A stretch of DNA of 15,394 nt from positions 1 to 15,394 of the forward strand of contig JBEKZQ010000104.1 of assembly GCA_049509675.1 (NCBI GenBank), read 5' to 3'. Below, piece by piece: positions 7,668 to 13,720 of this stretch. The stretch is from JBEKZQ01 sp049509675. GTDB taxonomy: Bacteria; Planctomycetota; Planctomycetia; Pirellulales; Thermoguttaceae. The position numbers and the translations under genes were made by a program. The notes beneath the pieces were generated by a model that did not search any database, was not told the DNA's origin, and was given only the letters and a program-made list of their open reading frames with translations. The number at the start of each line of letters is the position of its first letter. Position 1 is the first letter of the stretch.

Positions 7668-7705
7668 TCATCGACCTCGTGCTCTAACCAACTGAGCTAG
7701 GGGAC
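7668..7705 (-). pseudogene. tRNA 5'-half remnant
   Basis: Read on the minus strand from 7705: acceptor 5' strand GTCCCCT, then a canonical D arm AGCTCAGTTGGTTAGAGC, then A and a stem-like CGAGG with loop TCGATGA. The next bases, GTTGT, do not pair with CGAGG, and no T arm follows within 60 bases, so the gene breaks off in the anticodon arm. The loop would carry GAT (Ile) if intact, but the universal T33 is C. An A/T-rich stretch (TTTTC) follows the break. Amino-acid identity is uncertain. Confidence 0.65.
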
Positions 7706-7847
7706 TTTTCTAGCCGCTTGGCCCAAAGTGGCTTGGTGGGCCGCAACGCCCCAGAACGCACGCCGGAGCGCCCAGGCGAAATTCTCGGCCGGGGTGTTGC
7801 AGTGCTCGGAGCGGGGGCGCAGAATGAAGGCGAAAGGGGAAAGGACT

Positions 7848-8105
7848 ATGGCAAGAGTATCGGAGACAGAACGTCTTGTATGTACGCTCGTTTCGATCGG
7901 CGCACTTGGAATGCTCGCCTTATTCGCCTTCGCGGGCGGGCAATCGGTTGCGTTGACGTGTGCTGCGTTGGCAGTCTGTGAAATTGGCTGCCTACTCGTC
8001 TACCTGATTCGCGTCGCGCTGGAAATGCTTGACGCCTTAGAGGAGCAACGCGACCTACTCCGCGCGAACCAGAAAGAGAAGTCCATACAAGCCACGGTGC
8101 TGTAG
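7848..8105 (+). CDS. Small two-helix membrane protein, unknown function
   Basis: An 85-residue protein that I do not recognise. It has a short polar start (MARVSETERL), two hydrophobic segments (about residues 11-32, CTLVSIGALGMLALFAFAGG, and 34-58, ALTCAALAVCEIGCLLVYLIRVAL) and a charged helical tail (DALEEQRDLLRANQKEK) that could be a short coiled coil in the cytoplasm. ATG 7848 follows AGGGGA at seven bases. An alternative in-frame ATG at 7824 adds eight residues. Its neighbours are a tRNA remnant upstream and the convergent PIG-L gene downstream. The membrane layout and ribosome-binding site argue for a real gene; its isolation and the lack of a recognised family leave doubt. Confidence 0.5.
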   Translation: MARVSETERLVCTLVSIGALGMLALFAFAGGQSVALTCAALAVCEIGCLLVYLIRVALEMLDALEEQRDLLRANQKEKSIQATVL

Positions 8106-8165
8106 CGTGGGCCTGCTCTCCCCCCTCCGGACGGAACGGGGCGTCAGAACTACTTATCGTAAGCC

Positions 8166-8190
8166 GGGAAAGTATAAACAGTTCTTTCCC
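8166..8190. terminator. Weak hairpin between convergent genes
   Basis: GGGAAAG and CTTTCCC form a 7-bp stem with an 11-base loop. It lies in the 134-bp gap between the small membrane protein gene (+, ends 8105) and the PIG-L gene (-, ends 8240). A terminator role is possible for either strand, but no long T run follows. Confidence 0.25.
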
Positions 8191-8239
8191 CTTTCACGTT
8201 TAACCGGGCCGGACGCTGCGATTCATCGTGCCGAGCCGT

Positions 8240-9190
8240 TCACTTGGCTGATTTCTTCTGCGGCAGGAAGGGGAACAACCGGCGAATGTCGTCGGCCGTG
8301 GGGCGTCGACCGAATTCGCAAATCTCGAACGCCTCGGCGTATTTGACCTTTCTGCCTTCCTCTTCGCCGTAAAGCTCGATGAGTTTTTCCCGGCCTCGAT
8401 CGGCAATCGATGCGAATCGTGTGGCGAACCTCTCGCGCGACCGGCGGGCGCAAGCCGCCCGTTCCGCCGCGTTGTTGGGAAAAGGATCGCGCCCCGAGTT
8501 CGCTCCCCCCTCGACGAACTGCGACTCCAGCAACAACAGGGCATCGAGTTTTCTTTCGATCACGCCGTCGATGGAGACGACGATGTCAGGGCGAAACGGG
8601 TTGGGCCGCTCGAATGTGTCGTAGGAATAGAGGAAGACCGGGTTGTCTTTCAGATACGGCGTATCGGGGCAGAACAAGGGAACAGTGACCATGAAAGCCG
8701 AATCCTGTGCGAGCACCCCGACGTAACGGTGGTCGGGGTGATAGTCATTCGGTCGGTGGGCAATCACGACGTCGGCGTTCCAACTGCGGATCAGTCGCGT
8801 CATGGTGCGGCGATTTTCCAGCGTGGGCATCAACTCGCCGTCATGGATGTCCAGCACCTGCGAAGTCGTACCCAGGATTTTCGAAGCCGCTTGTACTTCC
8901 GCGACGCGCCGAGCCGCCAATGCCTGGCGCGTCATCCGCGTGTGCCCGGCGTCGCCGTTGGTTACCGAGACGAGTTTCACGTGATGTCCCAGGGCTGACC
9001 AGAGCACTGCTGCTCCGCCGGCGCGAATCTCCGCATCGTCGGGGTGAGCACCGAAGACGATGATTCGCAGCTTGCCGTCGGCCGGCCGCTTGGCTTCGAC
9101 GGGCGGCGACGGTGAGTCGCCCAAGCCAATCGCCGCGCTCAGCAGCATCCACGCCACAACGTTCAAAGAAATCCAAAGTCTCGTCGGCAT
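8240..9190 (-). CDS. Secreted PIG-L/LmbE family deacetylase
   Basis: A 316-residue exported protein. ATG 9190 follows AGGAG (9202-9198) at seven bases. The signal peptide (WISLNVVAWMLLSAAIGLG) ends near residue 24. The PIG-L signature is complete: IIVFGAHPDDAEI (43-55) supplies the zinc ligands His49 and Asp52 and the catalytic Asp51, and HPDH (151-154) supplies the third ligand. VTNGDAGH (77-84) follows beta-strand 2, as usual. Family members remove acetyl groups from N-acetylglucosamine-type substrates such as glycolipids, mycothiol precursors and chitin fragments. A secreted form suggests extracytoplasmic amino-sugar processing, which is inference. The charged C-terminus (RRPTADDIRRLFPFLPQKK) is a lineage-type tail. 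It is monocistronic. Confidence 0.88.
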   Translation of the reverse strand: MPTRLWISLNVVAWMLLSAAIGLGDSPSPPVEAKRPADGKLRIIVFGAHPDDAEIRAGGAAVLWSALGHHVKLVSVTNGDAGHTRMTRQALAARRVAEVQAASKILGTTSQVLDIHDGELMPTLENRRTMTRLIRSWNADVVIAHRPNDYHPDHRYVGVLAQDSAFMVTVPLFCPDTPYLKDNPVFLYSYDTFERPNPFRPDIVVSIDGVIERKLDALLLLESQFVEGGANSGRDPFPNNAAERAACARRSRERFATRFASIADRGREKLIELYGEEEGRKVKYAEAFEICEFGRRPTADDIRRLFPFLPQKKSAK

Positions 9191-9243
9191 CCTGGCGCTC
9201 CTCGTCTCGTTTGGTGAAAAGGTCTTGAAGGCAACGAGCTTCT

Positions 9244-9249
9244 ATTGTA
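9244..9249 (-). promoter_or_regulatory. Candidate -10 box for the PIG-L gene
   Basis: Minus-strand TACAAT, five of six to consensus, about 54 bp from ATG 9190. No good -35 lies at 16-18 bp, so support is limited to the -10 and its distance. Confidence 0.25.
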
Positions 9250-9344
9250 ACTCGGCGGCGGCTGAGCAGTATGGGCTGTTCGCCAAGTCCACAAGAATCG
9301 GCAACCGGCGGGTCATGGATCCGCGCGGATTTTTTGGCCAGGAG

Positions 9345-9419
9345 GGGGACAGGTCCATGTTTTCGGCCATCACCAATTCGCAAAACTGCGTCTTCTGGCC
9401 GAAAAATGGACCAGTCCCC
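9345..9419. repeat. Long imperfect palindrome, arms of 23-24 bp
   Basis: The left arm (9345-9368) starts GGGGACAGGTCCATG and ends TTTTCGGCC. The right arm (9397-9419) is its reverse complement with one mismatch and one single-base indel, ending CCAGTCCCC. The loop is 28 bases. It lies in the 520-bp gap between the divergent PIG-L and TIM-barrel genes, nearer PIG-L. Within the rest of that gap I see only a short ATCCGCGCGGAT palindrome (9319-9330) and a possible promoter near 9618. The arms recall GGGGACAG-type palindromes found around REP-associated transposases; no transposase is present here. Confidence 0.7.
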
Positions 9420-9617
9420 AGCCCGTGAACGGCTACCGCAATTCTTACCGCATCGGTCCTAAAAGCGCGGGTAACTTCTCCCATCGTCCCTTGCACCAAC
9501 GACTAACGGCGACGCTTCCCGCGATGCAGCATCCGCCCGTCGTGTACGGCGACCGGCGCGCAACACATTGGCACATAATGAGTTATCACCCTACATGAAT
9601 AATCCGGGCCAAACTGG

Positions 9618-9646
9618 TTTCCAAGACCGATGCGGTGGATTACACT
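9618..9646 (+). promoter_or_regulatory. Candidate promoter for the TIM-barrel gene
   Basis: TTTCCA (9618-9623) and TACACT (9641-9646) are each four of six to consensus with an exact 17-bp spacer. They would start transcription near 9653, giving a leader of about 58 bases before ATG 9711. Two weak boxes at ideal spacing are only modest support. Confidence 0.3.
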
Positions 9647-9710
9647 TGGGGCAAGAACGCGCATCGCCAACACTGGTCCGGTGGGAACCTACACACGAGG
9701 AGCCAAGAAC

Positions 9711-10598
9711 ATGAATAACCCTGGCAAGCCGGTCAACCGGCGTACAATGCTTCGACAATACATAAGCGGAGCGGCCGCCCTGGACCTGGCATCGCGGCTG
9801 GAGCCGTTGCTGGCCGCCCCGGCCTCGCGGTGGTTCAAGATCGGGGTCTGCGATTGGTCGCTGGGCAAACGCTCCAATCCGGCCGCCTTCGAGGTGGCCA
9901 AGACCATCGGTCTGGACGGCGTCCAGGTAGATATGGGCACGGCGCAGAACGACATGTGCCTGCGCAAGCCCGAGATGCAAAAGACCTACCGCGAGGCGGC
10001 CCGCCAAAGCGGCTTGGAGATCGCCTCGCTCGGCCTGGGCGAATTGAACAGCGTGCCGTTGAAAAGCGATCCGCGGGCGGCCCAATGGCTGGCCGACAGC
10101 GTGGACGTCTGCCACGCGCTGGGCCTGCCCGTTGTGCTGGTGGCTTTTTTCGGCGCGGGCGATCTGGACATGACGCGCACCGCCGAGATCGACCACGTGG
10201 TGGAAGTTCTCAAGCGCGTGGCGGCGAAGGCCGAGAAGGCCGGCGTGACGCTCGGCCTGGAGAACTATCTGACTGCGGAAGACAACATCAAGAGCCTGGA
10301 TCGCGTGGGCTCGCCGGCCGTCAAGGTCTATTACGACGTAGGCAACTCGACCGACAAGGGCCACGACATCCTGCGGGAGATCCGCCTGCTGGGGCCCAGG
10401 ATCTGCGAGTTCCACGCCAAGGACGGCGAACACATGTTGGGCGCAGGCCGCATCGATTTCCACAAGGTCCGCCGGGCGATGGACGACATCCGGTTCAGCG
10501 GCTGGATACAGATCGAGGCCGCCGCGCCGCACGGCCTGATTCCCGACTACACCGCCGACCGCAAGTACCTGAAGGGCATTTTCCCCAAGCGCGTGTGA
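9711..10598 (+). CDS. Tat-exported sugar phosphate isomerase/epimerase-like TIM-barrel protein
   Basis: A 295-residue protein. ATG 9711 follows GAGGAG (9697-9702) at eight bases. The N-terminus carries a twin-arginine signal, NRRTMLRQYISGAAAL (9-24), so it is probably exported folded, perhaps with its metal. The xylose-isomerase-like TIM barrel (AP endonuclease 2 superfamily) begins at KIGVCDWSLG (43-52). The expected metal ligands are visible: Glu184 in LGLENY, Asp209 in YYDVGN, His235 in CEFHAKD and Glu269 in IQIEAA. Such proteins isomerise or epimerise sugars or keto-sugars; several act on 3-keto-glycosides, which would fit the DUF1080 and ThuA genes elsewhere in the window, although they are not adjacent. 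It is convergent with the 888-residue gene. The specific substrate is unknown. Confidence 0.88.
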   Translation: MNNPGKPVNRRTMLRQYISGAAALDLASRLEPLLAAPASRWFKIGVCDWSLGKRSNPAAFEVAKTIGLDGVQVDMGTAQNDMCLRKPEMQKTYREAARQSGLEIASLGLGELNSVPLKSDPRAAQWLADSVDVCHALGLPVVLVAFFGAGDLDMTRTAEIDHVVEVLKRVAAKAEKAGVTLGLENYLTAEDNIKSLDRVGSPAVKVYYDVGNSTDKGHDILREIRLLGPRICEFHAKDGEHMLGAGRIDFHKVRRAMDDIRFSGWIQIEAAAPHGLIPDYTADRKYLKGIFPKRV

Positions 10599-10600
10599 GT

Positions 10601-10694
10601 AGTTTTCAGTGTTCAGTGTTCAGTTTTCAGTGAAGCCTTCCAGTGGCCTACTGAGCACCAAATGCTGAAAACTGAAAACTGAAAACTGAAAACT
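10601..10694. terminator. Heptamer-built inverted repeat, probable bidirectional terminator
   Basis: The left arm (10601-10630) is four heptads of the TTTTCAG/TGTTCAG type. The right arm (10665-10694) is four heptads of CTGAAAA. The arms are reverse complements at 28 of 30 positions; both differences are T to G in the left arm. The loop is 34 bases. The structure starts two bases after the stop codon of the TIM-barrel gene and ends two bases from that of the convergent 888-residue gene, filling the gap. A transcript from either side would form a long A/U-rich stem with U-rich stretches. That termination happens here is inferred from position and structure. Confidence 0.6.
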
Positions 10695-10696
10695 CT

Positions 10697-13363
10697 TTAC
10701 TTCCCCGGCAACTGCATGATGATCTCGGCGTGGGCGGAAAGCGCGGCGTCGCCGAGCGTTGCGTCGAGGTCCAAACCGCGGAACCAATTCAAGGGCGGCG
10801 CCACGTAGCCCTGGGGCGGCCCGGGCAACAGCCCTTCGCCGGCGTCTTGCTGCTCCAGGGCGGTCGATGTCCAGCGCGCGGGGCCGCCCGGCGCCTCGCG
10901 CAGCACGTACTGCCCTCCTAAAGGGCAGACCAGTTTGGCGGCCAGCAGGAACTCGGCGGCCTCCCGGCAACTGGCCGGCGGCACGTGGAGTTGCTGATTC
11001 ATGGCCTGCAACAGGCGGAGGTTGCCCAGCGACGTTTCGCGGGTCCGCGCGTAGGCCAGTTGGTTCGCCAACGGGGTAATCCGCGCGTGCGACACGTCGC
11101 CCACGTGCAGCCGCAATTGGGCCGCACCGGGCGCATCCTGGAAATGGAGTTGGGGCGTGACGGTCTCCAGTACGTCCCGCTGGAAGGAGAAGACCGTGAA
11201 GCGGTCCGATTGCCGGCGCCATAAGCCCAACACGTTGCTCGCATAGCCGTTGGCATCCGGTGCGCTGGGAATGGTCGCGTTGACAAGCCCCAGGATGCCC
11301 GGTTCTCCGAATGTTCCCAGGTAACCCACCAGGGTGTCGCGGAGCCGGGTCCAGGCCACCGGCCGCCCTTCCAGGGCCGCCAGCGGCGGGCTCACGTCGC
11401 GCAGGCCGGCCAGCAGGCGCTGGTTCCGCATGACGAACTCGCCCGCGGCCATGTCGCCCGGCACGGGGGCCAGGGCCGTGCGATCGGCCGGGCCGGCCCA
11501 CTGCCGGAGGAACTCGACGTGCCGGCGGGCGAAGGGGATCATGCGGGCATCGATCACTACGCGATCGCGTTTGCCGGGCAACTCGTGGCGCTTCACGGCG
11601 ATAGTCACCGGGTCGATCCGTCCCCACTGCGATTGGTAGAAGTCGACGAACTTGCGATAGGCGGTTTCCTCCGCCGCCGTCACGCGCTCGATCGGCACGT
11701 CGGGCACCGGCACGAGCGCCCCGCGATGGCCGCGCAGTTGGTCATATACCTCGCCGCGGGCGAGCACGGCCCGGCTGCCGTCGGGCCGGGAAGTGAAATC
11801 GGCGGGCAGCAACCCGCCGGCAATCAGTTCTTCGATGCTTCCGCCCGCCTTGCCCTCGGTGGCCGCGTCGAGTTTCGCCAGTTGCAGGACTTCGATGTCG
11901 GCCACCGCCTGCAAGCGGCGCGTCAATTCCACCCGATAACGAGGCCCGGTGAGATTGCGAAAGAAGGCGTCGGAAAAATAGACCAACAGCGTGTCGTCGC
12001 GACTTAGCGGCATGGCGCCGCGCACGTAGCGGAACTCCTTGGAGGCCCCCAGGCCGCCGCCGCCGGCCGTTTGCAGGAACCGCCGCACCAGCGTGGCCGA
12101 GGTGCTCAGCAACACGTAGTCGCCGCTAGTGACCAGGTACGATCGCACGCTGCCGTCAGGCGATGCCAAGAGCGAAACGTCCTGGCCTTCCAGGGTGATC
12201 TTCTGTTCGGTCACGCCGCCGCGGGCGATCCGTGCGGCGCGGTCGGAGCGGAAATTCGCGCTGAGGAGGCCGGCATTGCGGGCTTCGAAGAGCAATCCGT
12301 AAGCGGCCCCTTCGGCGAAAAACATGTCGGTGCCGATGATCGCCACGTCGGAGATCAACAAGCCGCCGGTCAGGTCGCCGAGCTGGCTGCGATGGAGCAC
12401 GAGCTGATCCTGGATGCGCCGGCCGCGGCAGCAATCGATGCCGCGCTGCGCCCACAGGTTTTGCAGATCGCCGCCCCACGTGTCGAGCGTATCCTGCATC
12501 CACAGGAAGTTGGCATAGTTGCCGAAACGGACGTAGAAGCATTCCGCCGGCACGCGCAAGGCGATCGGCTCGATCTTCACGTCGGCCGGCGGCTCGGGAA
12601 CTTCCAAGGGCGGCGGTTCCACGGCGACCGGCAAGGGCCGATCGGCCGCCAAGCCCAAATCGGTCAGGCCCAAGACGCGATCCTGTTCCATGGCCACGCG
12701 GAGCGATTCGCTGCCGAGAAACAGCCCAAGTTCCTGTTGCAACTGCTCCACGGCGGTCTTCGTGTGCTTTGCGTCCGGCAGGCGCAAGTTCAGGCGCCGG
12801 GCCAAGGTGCTGGTGAGGAAGTTTTCCACCTGCGGCGGATAGTCCGGTTTCTGCCGCAGCAACCGCCCCGGCGCCGAGTATTGCCGCCACCAGGCCTGGA
12901 GCAAGCGGCGGTGCTGCTTCGCTGCGGCGCGCGGCCGGACCACCAGGGCATGGGCCTCCCGGGCCTGGAGCGTCAGTTCCAGCGGGGCATCGCCGCGGAA
13001 CAGGAAATACAGGGTGGTGCTCTGGCCGCGATCGAGGATGCCGCGGAGCAAACCGCCCACTTCCGCGCGGATTGGGCTGCCTTCCGTCAGCGGAGATGAC
13101 TCGGCAAGGGCTTCCGTCAGAATGCCCGTCAGCGCCGAATCGTGGATGACCGGATACAGCACGCGGCCGCTTCGCTCGGTCAAACCGAGGCCCGCGGCGC
13201 CCAGCGGCAGAGGCAGGGCCGACTTGGGCAAGTCGGCAACGATCCGTCCCACGCCCAGCGGTTGGCCCAGCACGGCTTCCACCTCAATGCGGGGCTGCGC
13301 CGCGGCCGGCGCCGCCAGTGCCACCCCGAGCAGCAGGAGCATTACGGCAAATTTCGCACACAT
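10697..13363 (-). CDS. Large secreted protein of unknown function
   Basis: An 888-residue protein that I do not assign to a family. ATG 13363 follows AGGAG (13374-13370) at six bases. A signal peptide, FAVMLLLLGVALAAPAAA, ends near residue 22. An N-terminal part (23-240) includes LLQAWWRQY (154-162) and YPPQVENFLTSTLARRLNL (175-193). A proline-rich linker (245-266, PPPLEVPEPP) leads to a large second part starting ECFYVRFGNYANFLWMQDTLDTWGGDL (274-300). It contains further alpha/beta stretches such as VAIIGTDMFFAEGAAYGLLF and QSDRFTVFSFQRDVLETV, and ends in IIMQLPGK. There is no transmembrane segment after the signal and no recognised catalytic motif. Its size and linker suggest a multidomain extracytoplasmic protein. 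Similar-looking large proteins occur in planctomycetes from memory, untested. Confidence 0.85.
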   Translation of the reverse strand: MCAKFAVMLLLLGVALAAPAAAQPRIEVEAVLGQPLGVGRIVADLPKSALPLPLGAAGLGLTERSGRVLYPVIHDSALTGILTEALAESSPLTEGSPIRAEVGGLLRGILDRGQSTTLYFLFRGDAPLELTLQAREAHALVVRPRAAAKQHRRLLQAWWRQYSAPGRLLRQKPDYPPQVENFLTSTLARRLNLRLPDAKHTKTAVEQLQQELGLFLGSESLRVAMEQDRVLGLTDLGLAADRPLPVAVEPPPLEVPEPPADVKIEPIALRVPAECFYVRFGNYANFLWMQDTLDTWGGDLQNLWAQRGIDCCRGRRIQDQLVLHRSQLGDLTGGLLISDVAIIGTDMFFAEGAAYGLLFEARNAGLLSANFRSDRAARIARGGVTEQKITLEGQDVSLLASPDGSVRSYLVTSGDYVLLSTSATLVRRFLQTAGGGGLGASKEFRYVRGAMPLSRDDTLLVYFSDAFFRNLTGPRYRVELTRRLQAVADIEVLQLAKLDAATEGKAGGSIEELIAGGLLPADFTSRPDGSRAVLARGEVYDQLRGHRGALVPVPDVPIERVTAAEETAYRKFVDFYQSQWGRIDPVTIAVKRHELPGKRDRVVIDARMIPFARRHVEFLRQWAGPADRTALAPVPGDMAAGEFVMRNQRLLAGLRDVSPPLAALEGRPVAWTRLRDTLVGYLGTFGEPGILGLVNATIPSAPDANGYASNVLGLWRRQSDRFTVFSFQRDVLETVTPQLHFQDAPGAAQLRLHVGDVSHARITPLANQLAYARTRETSLGNLRLLQAMNQQLHVPPASCREAAEFLLAAKLVCPLGGQYVLREAPGGPARWTSTALEQQDAGEGLLPGPPQGYVAPPLNWFRGLDLDATLGDAALSAHAEIIMQLPGK

Positions 13364-13397
13364 ATTTCACTCCTTGCAAAAAAGTTTCTTTCTCACG

Positions 13398-13547
13398 CCG
13401 GGTGCCACTGGCTTGCCAGTGCTCTTCCCCTGCCGGTTCTTGCCGCGTCGATCCGCCGGAAACCTCTCCGCGCGGCTCCTCGCGCGCTAACCGCGTGGGC
13501 GATACCCGGCGGCCACAACCGTTCGGAAAAGCACGGGCAAGCCCGTG
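13398..13547. repeat. Second REP-like locus: forward unit plus inverted hairpin
   Basis: A forward unit (about 13398-13485) repeats the hairpin CACTGG-CTTG-CCAGTG (13406-13421), CTCTTCC and a diverged tail with CCGGTTCTTGC and GAAAC...CTCCGCGCG. An inverted hairpin, CACGGG-CAAG-CCCGTG (13532-13547), follows, preceded by CCGTTCGGA as at 7439-7447. The locus occupies the leader region of the 888-residue gene, 35 bp upstream of its start. One stem pair is T-A in the forward hairpins and G-C in the inverted ones, so the pairing is kept although the bases differ. Confidence 0.8.
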
Positions 13548-13631
13548 GCACCCAGCGACAAGTCGACGCACTCCAAAGACGGACACCCCGCGTGGCACAC
13601 GGCGCCGCCTTCCCAGGCCGGCGCCAGTTGT

Positions 13632-13706
13632 TATGATCATAGGAGGCTGGCCAAGGTGGAACTCCCCCCGATCATGCTCCTTCTTAATAACCCCACATAG
13701 TATAAA
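13632..13706 (+). promoter_or_regulatory. Promoter-like boxes and possible 14-codon leader ORF before thiH
   Basis: TATGATCATA (13632-13641) is a perfect palindrome that includes a five-of-six -10 box (TATGAT), with TTCCCA 16 bp upstream. AGGAGG (13641-13646) lies nine bases before GTG 13656, which opens a 14-codon frame (MELPPIMLLLNNPT) ending in TAG at 13698-13700. TATAAA (13701-13706) directly follows, 14 bp before the thiH ATG. The thiH ATG itself has no purine-rich site. A TAA at 13703-13705 blocks any earlier in-frame thiH start. The leader ORF is short enough to be chance. Confidence 0.25.
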
Positions 13707-13720
13707 TCTCCGGCCTTGCC

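Noticed and set aside
7122..7700. Open frames crossing the tandem 83-bp units
   Set aside because: The same peptide is repeated through the units in shifting frames, with no ribosome-binding site. This is repeat DNA, not a coding tandem.
7668..7705. A complete tRNA gene
   Set aside because: The acceptor and D arm are good, but the anticodon stem does not close and no T arm or 3' acceptor follows.
9319..9335. ATCCGCGCGGAT followed by a T run, as an intrinsic terminator
   Set aside because: The stem is only four pairs around a GCGC loop, and no plus-strand gene ends upstream of it.
12071..13099. Open frame of 342 codons on the plus strand
   Set aside because: It is antisense to the 888-residue gene, which has a signal peptide and a good ribosome-binding site; this frame has neither.
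13548..13720. TPP riboswitch upstream of thiH
   Set aside because: I looked for the CTGAGA and ACCTGA-type conserved blocks and did not find them.
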